DNA of 64,000 nt from Apostichopus japonicus (taxonomy: Eukaryota > Echinodermata > Holothuroidea > Aspidochirotida > Stichopodidae): NCBI RefSeq assembly GCF_037975245.1, contig NC_092568.1:6927501-6991500 (forward strand). Reading direction: 5' to 3'. Below are positions 57,340 through 64,000 of this stretch, piece by piece (position 1 is the stretch's first letter; every line of letters begins with the position of its first letter). The notes beneath the pieces are model-generated. The model was not told the DNA's origin. It searched no databases and saw only the letters and a list, made by a program, of their open reading frames with translations. The position numbers and the translations under genes are program-made.

Positions 57340-57665
57340 TGATTAATGAACATCCTCATAAGCAAACTTGCTGTCCCGGATGTGTAACTTGACCCTGGTC
57401 ATTGGTAACTTGTCATGCCTACACACCAAAGTGTGCACAATTCAAACAATCTCTCCTGGGGCACCACAGCCATGTGTCCCCTGGGGGACTTCCCATAGGG
57501 TGCAGCCACAAACCGGCGCACGCAACTATATTTACAAGTCACCTCGCAAGTCCCCATTTATACACCTGGGTGAAGAGAGGCAATGGAGATAAAGTACCTT
57601 GCCCAAGGACACAACGCAGTGATCTGGCCAGGGCTCGAACCTGTAATCCTTAGATCACAAGTCCA
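57340..57665 (-). mobile_element. tRNA-derived SINE
   Basis: On the minus strand it reads CAGTGGACTTGTGATCTAAG, box B GGTTCGAGCCC (57632-57642), then ATCACTGCGTTGTGTCCTTG, GGCAAGGTACTTTATCTCC and CACCCAGGTGTATAAATGGG. That order (tRNA-like head, then a body with the GGCAAGG and GGTGTATAAATGGG words) is typical of invertebrate SINEs. Box A is not clear, so the head may be truncated. The left border is approximate. Confidence 0.7.
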
Positions 57666-58716
57666 CTGCCACTGGAAAAGAGTTTGCTGCATTCCATGTT
57701 TAACAAAAGCGCTTTAAACTCAACACATATATATTTCAGTACTGTGTATATTAAAATGTTCATGTACTTCCAGGCAAGTAAAACGAGAGATGACCCGAAA
57801 GAAAAAAAATATAATTTCAGAAGCGTTTCATAAATCCTTCTAAAAGCAAAACTGAATTTTAGCAAAGGCTGTCTAAATGAGAAAGACATTAATTTTGTTG
57901 TTGTTATCAGATTTGATACTGTGGTGCATGTAATGTGCAATATATTCATGATCTTTTGAGTGTCAAGCAGTACTCTTCCACCTAGTACAGACCTAGTGCA
58001 AACCTAGCGGCACTTCTCCGTTTCCACAGGTCATTAGTCTTGCCTCTAAATCTGAGTATACAAAAATAAAAGTTTGCCAAAAGTTTTCGTAAGTCATTTT
58101 GGATAATTTTTTTACAATTTTTATCCCACAGAGTTGGCACGATCATCCAAACAACGAATGAGGTCCCTCAGTGACGGACAATGATTTGAGAGTTGTCCCT
58201 ACTGTAGGTGTTATGTTATGCATATGTCATGCATATTTGGATATAATACTGGGGACACTGTTTTTTTTTAAACCATTTTCACACAGGAAAAAAAGAAATT
58301 ATGACATTTACACATGTTCCTGTAATGTGTGGACACCTGTAGATTTGACCTATGTGACATAGTGTGAACAACTACTACTTTGGTGGCAAACCATAAGACG
58401 ATCCAATCCCAAGAATTATACAATAAACAGACAACTTGGATAATTCTGTCTCACATAAAGACCCTTCTAGTCACAGGTTTCTATGTCAACCTGTATTCTA
58501 GGGTTCATCTACATTCTTTCCTCTGACAAACCTCTTGTAAATTGGGATCGAAGGCACATCTAATCTTATCCTCTGTAGTATTTCATCATATCATAAATAT
58601 GAATATATTTCTGTACATTAATAAACATTATTAGTTTCAAAGTCTGATGAGGAATGTAATACAGAGAATGCCTTCACAAAAATAATGTATAAATTCCGAT
58701 TGTTTTTTTTATATTT

Positions 58717-58722
58717 TTTATT
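58717..58722 (-). terminator. Possible poly(A) signal of the SEA-domain gene
   Basis: AATAAA on the minus strand about 230 bp past the stop codon at 58955. Position only. Confidence 0.3.
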
Positions 58723-58954
58723 TCAGCTATGGAACAGGCTAGTACGAGTTGTGTGGTGGCCCATATTGATCGACCAAATTTGGTTCGTTTGTTTATCCAG
58801 TATTTTAAAAGTAATTTCGTTCTCTTTTTGTTATATCTCTTTCAAGTTTGGACGACTCTTTACAAGAGCCCGCTACTTCTGACAGACGGAGCTGATGTAA
58901 AGAGAAACCGGCATCCCCTCTCTGTATGGGTAAAATGTCATCATTGATTCCATC

Positions 58955-61900
58955 CTAACCATAAACTGGATTCTCAAACTCCACGCGTGATTTGCTGGCT
59001 ATGCTAGGATTCCGACTCAATCGCAAGAGAACAGTATCCTGTAAGATGAAGAAAGTAAACTAAACAATTTCTCAATTATTAAAATATTCCAAAATGCCTA
59101 AAATTCCACAACCCCCTCCAAGAGACACGAAATATTCTGTGACAAAACAACTTTGATACCTTACGATAAAGATAAAGACCTCAATATTGCGTTAATACGA
59201 AAAACGTGGACAGAAATGACACCTCTTCCTATTAGGTAAAATCTCGTTGGGAAATTTGTAAATAAGCCCTCGAAAGAAATTAGATATTATTCGATAGGAA
59301 AAATCTTGAAACTGTGACTGGTGTTCGACAAGATAAGCAATCCAATCTTAAGTTGGTAAAGTTGCCTTTTTACAATTTGCTGGGGGAGGCAGTGGCGGAC
59401 GGAGGTTTCGGTGGGGGGGGATTGGGTGGGAGGATTGGGGTGCCTGCCTTTGTTCAGTTTGTTGACTCAATACAATAAACCCATAGAGCAGCAAATGGAA
59501 GAAAAAAAATCTATATTAAATTCCTTTGTTTTTCAGCATAACATCAATCACAGGACAACCTGTTCCATTGTCAAGTGTGTTACATAATCATAAAGGTAAT
59601 AAGCACCATCCAAACTTAAAATAAAATCAGTAATTTAAAGAGTTGGCCGTGAAATCATTCTTCCTTACCTCCATGCCATACTTCCGTCGTTTTCTTAATT
59701 TGTTCACCTGCGGATAAAATCGAAAATTCCAAATATTGCTGAGCGACGTTGGTATATACCACAGAAGACAGCAATCCAAAAAATCATATTTGTCATCCAT
59801 GTTCCTTGCCATATATAAGATTATCAAAAACAAGATGCAGGGTGCATATGAAGCGATGATTCCATTCTTGTTAGAAAACAATCATATTTCCATTGAAGGG
59901 AAAGAAAAAAAGCCAAGAAAAGCAACAACAACTGGCCTTAAAAGCAGAAATGTTGGCAAAAAGAAGGACAAATAATCCTTCGGTTTTTTTTTTCATTTCT
60001 ATGTTTTGGTCACAGTTTATCTTTCCTCTCTTCATATATTATTCCTCTTAATTAACCATTTTCATCTTACCTGCAACTTTCATTATGAAATCTACACGTT
60101 CATTCTTGTATTATTTTGTTTGTTTTTGCAGCTTTGTCAGTTTGTATGTGAAGACAATCCTCCCCGAATAAGGGAAAACAAATAATCTGTCTCTTTTAAC
60201 ATTTTTCTTTTTATTTTAAGTGCATGAGTGTGCCAATGAAGTGAAACTAAATTTTGCCTAAACTTTTAAATCATCCTAGGCTGTTATGTGGCAACAACGA
60301 CCAACAGAAAACAAACAAAAAAATGTCAAATGATTAAATTTCTTTTACAGAAGGGTCCTGTATCTCTGAAACAGTGTGAATTAAATCAGTTATGTCGGAA
60401 ACAGATCCAACAACCAATCAACTGTACAACCGGAAAGCTGAGACTGTTCCAGATTTAACATTTACCATCTTAAAACACAAAGCAGTATTAATACTCAGTG
60501 TAATAAAGTAGTGCTGTTTTGAGTTTAACATTTGTAATTTTATTACTGAAAACATTCTATACTAAAATATTAATTATTAACTTTTGAACATAGTCAACTT
60601 TGCACTACAAATATTGAAGTCCATGTAAATAAGACAAATCATAAAAATTTAATTGAAAAGAAAAAAATTCCAATTTGATTTAAGTATACTTAAAACTTTT
60701 ATGAAAAGTGTCTCAGCAACAGAATGTTGAAATTTGAAAACAAACTCAGTTATGACTTCATTTTGGGACCAAAAAGTCTTTATTAAAGAGGATGTCCTAT
60801 CTGTGCAAATTAAAATCTCCTTTTGAGTAAATATTACATAGGTTTGGAAATAAAACCAAAAAATAGTCGATTGAACTGAAAAAGCTGCTCTGAAATAATA
60901 GTCATAAAATATAAAAAATTAGAAAGGATTTGACGCAATCTGTAATTAATAAATCATGATATCTTACTTTTCTTGGTCAACATTTTTTTTCATATCGGCA
61001 CTTTTACTCACCACTGTTATAATTATGATGACGCTCAAAATGGCGGCCAAGACGACAATGATGACAATGAGTGTCACAGACATGCTGTCATTCGGTTTGA
61101 TGCTCTCCATGCCAAACTGGTAGCTCGAGCTCATTTCGAAAGATTTGTCAATGGCTGTGTAGGTTTTGCCTTGAAACATGAAACTGAACTGCCCACTTTC
61201 AATCTGTACGGTGAAGGAACAATACAAAGATGTATGTGTATGATGATGATGGTGATGACGATGTTACCAAATTTTTACACACACAAAATTGAAAAACCCA
61301 TGGACAAATGCAATTGTTTAGTGCTAAACTGACTCTCCAAATGCAATTGTTTAGTGCTAAACTGACTCTCTATTAACAACTCAAAGACATCCACCATGAT
61401 TGTGCATGGAAAGGGAAATGTGAAAATCCAGGAAAATCTGAGGAAATTTAAGTTTCTGAGATCGTACATAACTGATGTAAGGAGACAGCCTGACAGATAT
61501 CAAAGCCAAGAGCATAGTTTCAAATTTATCAGATGAATGGAATTCTAAGGACATAGACTTGAAGCTGAAAGTGAAGCTCGCAAAGGCTATGATTTGGATT
61601 GTTGTTCTATATGGCTGTGAAAGCTGGACTTTATCAGATGTATGGAAGTCTAAGGACATAGACTTGAAGCTGAAAGGGAGGCTCGCAAAGGGTATGAACT
61701 GGAGTGTTGTTCTATACGGCTGTGAAAGCTGGACTTTGGGAAAGACAGAGGAGAAGGCAATTGATGTTTTTGAGCTGTGGCTTTGGAGAAGGGTTCTGAG
61801 AGTCAGCTGGAGAGAGAGAGATGTACAGACGAATGGATTAGGAGGAGAGTTGGTATCACTGTAGAGAAAGGATTGTTGGAAGAAGTGAGGAAGAGGAAGT

Positions 61901-63547
61901 TGAGAAGGTATGATCATTGGAAGAGAAGAGGCAACAGCTCAGTTTTGGCAACGATTGAGGGAGAGGTGTGCGCAAGAGGAAGACGAGAAAGAAGAAAGAA
62001 AGGTTGGCTATAAACATCAAAGAGAGGAGAGAGGAGGTTTGGTAGAGGCGAGTAATGCAGCTTTTGAGAGAAATGTCTACGACCCTCATAACACAGCAAG
62101 GGCAAACTGAATTGACTTTCTACATTCTCATCTCAAAACAACAAACTACACTACGGCCATCCAAATCCATTTCCACCAAACACCAACCCTGCCCCCCCAC
62201 CTTTTCTATCTCTCTACCCACCAGTCATTTCACCTTTATAAATCACATCATTAACCCAGTTTGTGTCTATTAATCTGTTTTGAGGATATACAAATAGCAC
62301 ATTTCTTCATGTATGCAGCAGAATGATATTACTTTTGTACTACTACTACTACTAATACTACTACTACTTCTACTACTATTACTACTAAGACTACTACTAC
62401 TACTACTTCTACTACTACTACTTCTACTACTACTACTACTACTACAACTACTAGATATCATGAGTATTAATACTCTCAATACTCCACACATACCTCTTTT
62501 CTTATGCTGTCAGCCGCATTCTTGGCCGTTATTTTTAGGCCAGTGTTGTCCGTTACGTTCTGTCTGACGATGATACTACCAGCTGAGAACTATATGAGAA
62601 GAGAAGACATTCAGGACTCAATAACAATCAATAACGATGTTTGATTAATTAATTTTGTTAGGATGATATTAAAAATACCAGAGGATAAAAAGTAAAATGG
62701 AAATTGTCTAAAATCATGAGCATCAAAAATGTCAATTAGGTATGTTATCATGTCATTTAGCCTAGAACAAACATTCCCACCAAAATTCAGACAACGCCTT
62801 ACACCACGGCTATCCGTTATCATGTTTTCCAGTTCATGACTCAGGCAATGGCAATCTTTTCAAGGCCCCTTAATTGGCGGAGAGCATCAATGTGACCCTT
62901 TGGATAACATGCAACACTATTTTACGGTCCTTCATAAATTTGTAATGCATTTAAATTCTGTTTTTTTTTGTACGCCATAAAGTCTGATGTTTCCCTATCA
63001 ATTGTTGTATTCTGAGGGACTGATTTAATCGCAGGGATGAGCCTGTGGTAAAAAACAAAATCACAGAACTTTGCTCCACTTTGCATTTGCTACAGTGTGT
63101 TAGGATAATAGTTTTTGTCCCAGAGGTAGAAAAGAAATCACGGATATTCCGCGAATTCGAGGAAAAATCTCATGCCTGTAATTGTCTGTGTGTAAGACTT
63201 AAGTCTAGTAGTTCAGTCACATCATTTGGTGAGCCTCAGATGTGGTAAAAATGGACATTTATCAAAAAAATTTGAAAAGGGGATCATAAGGAGCAACATA
63301 GAACACTAGCAGTGCTTTACAACAGTCTATTATATGCAAATTAGTTTTATTGTTCCTAAAAGTCAACTTTTCAGGGTCCAGTATATGACATCAAAGGATT
63401 ATAGGAATAAATACAATTCAAATATGAAGCACACTTGAGGAAGTGACTTCAAACGACGAACGAACCAAAAAGTTACTCACTTCAAAATCAAGGAAGACGG
63501 TTTCGACTAGAGAACTCGACGATTGTATCAGAGCTTGTTTCAAAGCA
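58955..63547 (-). CDS. SEA-domain single-pass membrane protein with NPxY tail, 3' part
   Basis: Five exons in transcription order: 63547-63481, 62589-62494, 61203-61012, 59707-59669, 59038-58955, about 158 residues; the 5' end is outside the window. Exon a reads ALKQALIQSSSSLVETVFLD, and exon b begins FSAGSIIVRQNV. Helix, spacer and then GSIIV is the pattern of a SEA domain, whose G-SVVV-like site is often self-cleaved. Exon c closes the domain (IRKEIESGQFSFMF) and carries one membrane helix (about 20 hydrophobic residues, TLIVIIVVLAAIL...). Exon d is basic, VNKLRKRRKYGME, as after a stop-transfer helix. Exon e ends VEFENPVYG, an NPxY signal for PTB adaptors or coated-pit uptake. All junctions are phase 0. 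Mucin-like, LRP-like or other SEA families are possible; I cannot name the gene. Confidence 0.75.
61012..61203 (-). CDS. SEA-domain gene, transmembrane exon
   Basis: Begins after a TACAG acceptor and ends ACAGTG before a strong GTGAGTAAA donor. Reading through the donor gives SKSADMKKNVDQEK and a stop at 60964, which could be mistaken for the C-terminus. Splicing instead joins in phase to the basic exon at 59707. An intron-retained short-tail isoform is conceivable. Confidence 0.75.
61370..62013 (+). pseudogene. Decayed LINE reverse-transcriptase fragment
   Basis: Pieces in at least two frames read FKFLRSYITD, VVLYGCESWTL, FELWLWRRVLRVSWRERD and TDEWIRRRVGITVEKG, then KRKLRRYDHWKRRG, the order found at the C-terminal end of endonuclease-type non-LTR retrotransposons (YGCE.WTL ... 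RR.LR..W ... IRRRKL...GH). The YGCESWTL segment is duplicated in tandem with a 105-bp (35-codon) period at 61525 and 61630. Frameshifts make it a pseudogene. It lies in an intron of the SEA-domain gene, opposite strand. Confidence 0.8.
62338..62452. repeat. (TAC)n microsatellite
   Basis: About 115 bp of TAC/TTC triplets (TAC mainly) in an intron of the SEA-domain gene, ending about 40 bp from an exon donor. Confidence 0.95.
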
Positions 63548-64000
63548 CTAACGACAAGAAAGAGAGAGAAAGAAAGAAAAGCAGGGAAAATGACAGAAAT
63601 GTATTTAAAACATTATTTTAAAAGGGTGTCATTGCTCAAGAAATGCACTTATTAAACAAGTACCCCCCAAACCCTCTTCTCCAAAAAAAATCAAGAAAAA
63701 AAAAATGGAAAGAAAAATTCCACTTCTCTTTCCTGCAATTATTCTCTAACTTTACACATTAGTATCTTTCCCTGATGGAGCCTGATGAAAAACATTTTTG
63801 GGTGCCGAAAATGACACAACTTAATATAATTTGTTTTTTAAACTTTTTGACTCTTTTTAACATTGCAAGCAGGCAATCTGCCTGTCACTTATTTCCCAGG
63901 CATTGAAAATCAAATCACAATTTAGTTGATATAGTCTACAAAAATGACTTTCATCGACACTGCTGTGAAGTCAACAAAGTTAGTTGTAGTTTGCACATGA
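63548..64000. other. Intron at the right edge of the window
   Basis: A clear minus-strand pyrimidine tract (63548-63600) precedes the exon acceptor at 63548-63549. Beyond it no further exon of the SEA-domain gene is recognisable. Confidence 0.5.

Larger units (their letters stand above)
54951..58954. other. BROX 3' UTR and interval to the convergent gene
   Basis: No gene supported. Candidate poly(A) words for BROX are ATTAAA near 55480 and AATAAA near 55906. A tandem TTTAATTTTAACCAGGTTT pair lies at about 55517-55563. A minus-strand SINE occupies 57340-57665. Otherwise the sequence is AT-rich and featureless. The SEA-domain gene converges from the right. Confidence 0.55.

Noticed and set aside
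58685..58947. Plus-strand frames as a small gene
   Set aside because: They overlap the 3' region of the minus-strand SEA-domain gene and resemble no family.
60964..61011. SKSADMKKNVDQEK as the normal C-terminus of the SEA-domain protein
   Set aside because: A strong GTGAGTAAA donor precedes it and two downstream exons join in phase to a better cytoplasmic tail. Kept only as a possible retained-intron isoform.

Overview
This window is eukaryotic genomic DNA: genes are cut into short exons with GT/AG borders and separated by kilobase introns, and long AT and G/C homopolymer tracts, tRNA-derived SINEs, LINE pieces and small DNA transposons fill the rest. The three protein families I could name, the TTAGGG-type repeats and the repeat styles fit a marine invertebrate deuterostome, most likely an echinoderm and possibly a sea cucumber. 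That placement is inference; the sequence contains no species marker.

Layout. 1-836 is a degenerate TTAGGG array, oriented the wrong way round for a left chromosome end. 3196-17539 (+) is a six-exon opsin with a complete reading frame (519 codons assembled in phase) carrying the retinal lysine. 17540-27535 has no gene I can support; it is packed with SINEs, AT microsatellites and small hAT-like elements, several with 8-bp target-site duplications. 27669-35611 (-) is a complete four-exon glucuronyltransferase I gene (B3GAT3, 324 codons). 37213-54950 (+) is a complete eleven-exon BROX gene (Bro1 domain plus C-terminal CaaX box, 454 codons), divergent from B3GAT3. 58955-63547 (-) is the 3' end of a gene for a SEA-domain, single-pass membrane protein whose cytoplasmic tail ends in an NPxY-type motif; its 5' part lies beyond the window.

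How the genes relate: they do not form a pathway. The opsin is a photoreceptor, B3GAT3 acts in the Golgi on the glycosaminoglycan linker, BROX is an ESCRT-associated membrane protein and the last is a cell-surface protein. B3GAT3 and BROX are head to head with about 1.6 kb between their start codons, so they may share a regulatory region.

The more unusual material is in the repeats: a telomere-like array whose flank recurs, with the same junction, inside a gene intron; several hAT-like element groups sharing one GC-rich module; a perfect 60-bp palindrome; a 48-bp-arm inverted repeat; and a 42-bp hairpin array that may form one end of a foldback-type element. In the genes, the opsin has FRY in place of D/ERY, and the SEA protein has tail exons that are missed if its membrane exon is read through to the first stop.
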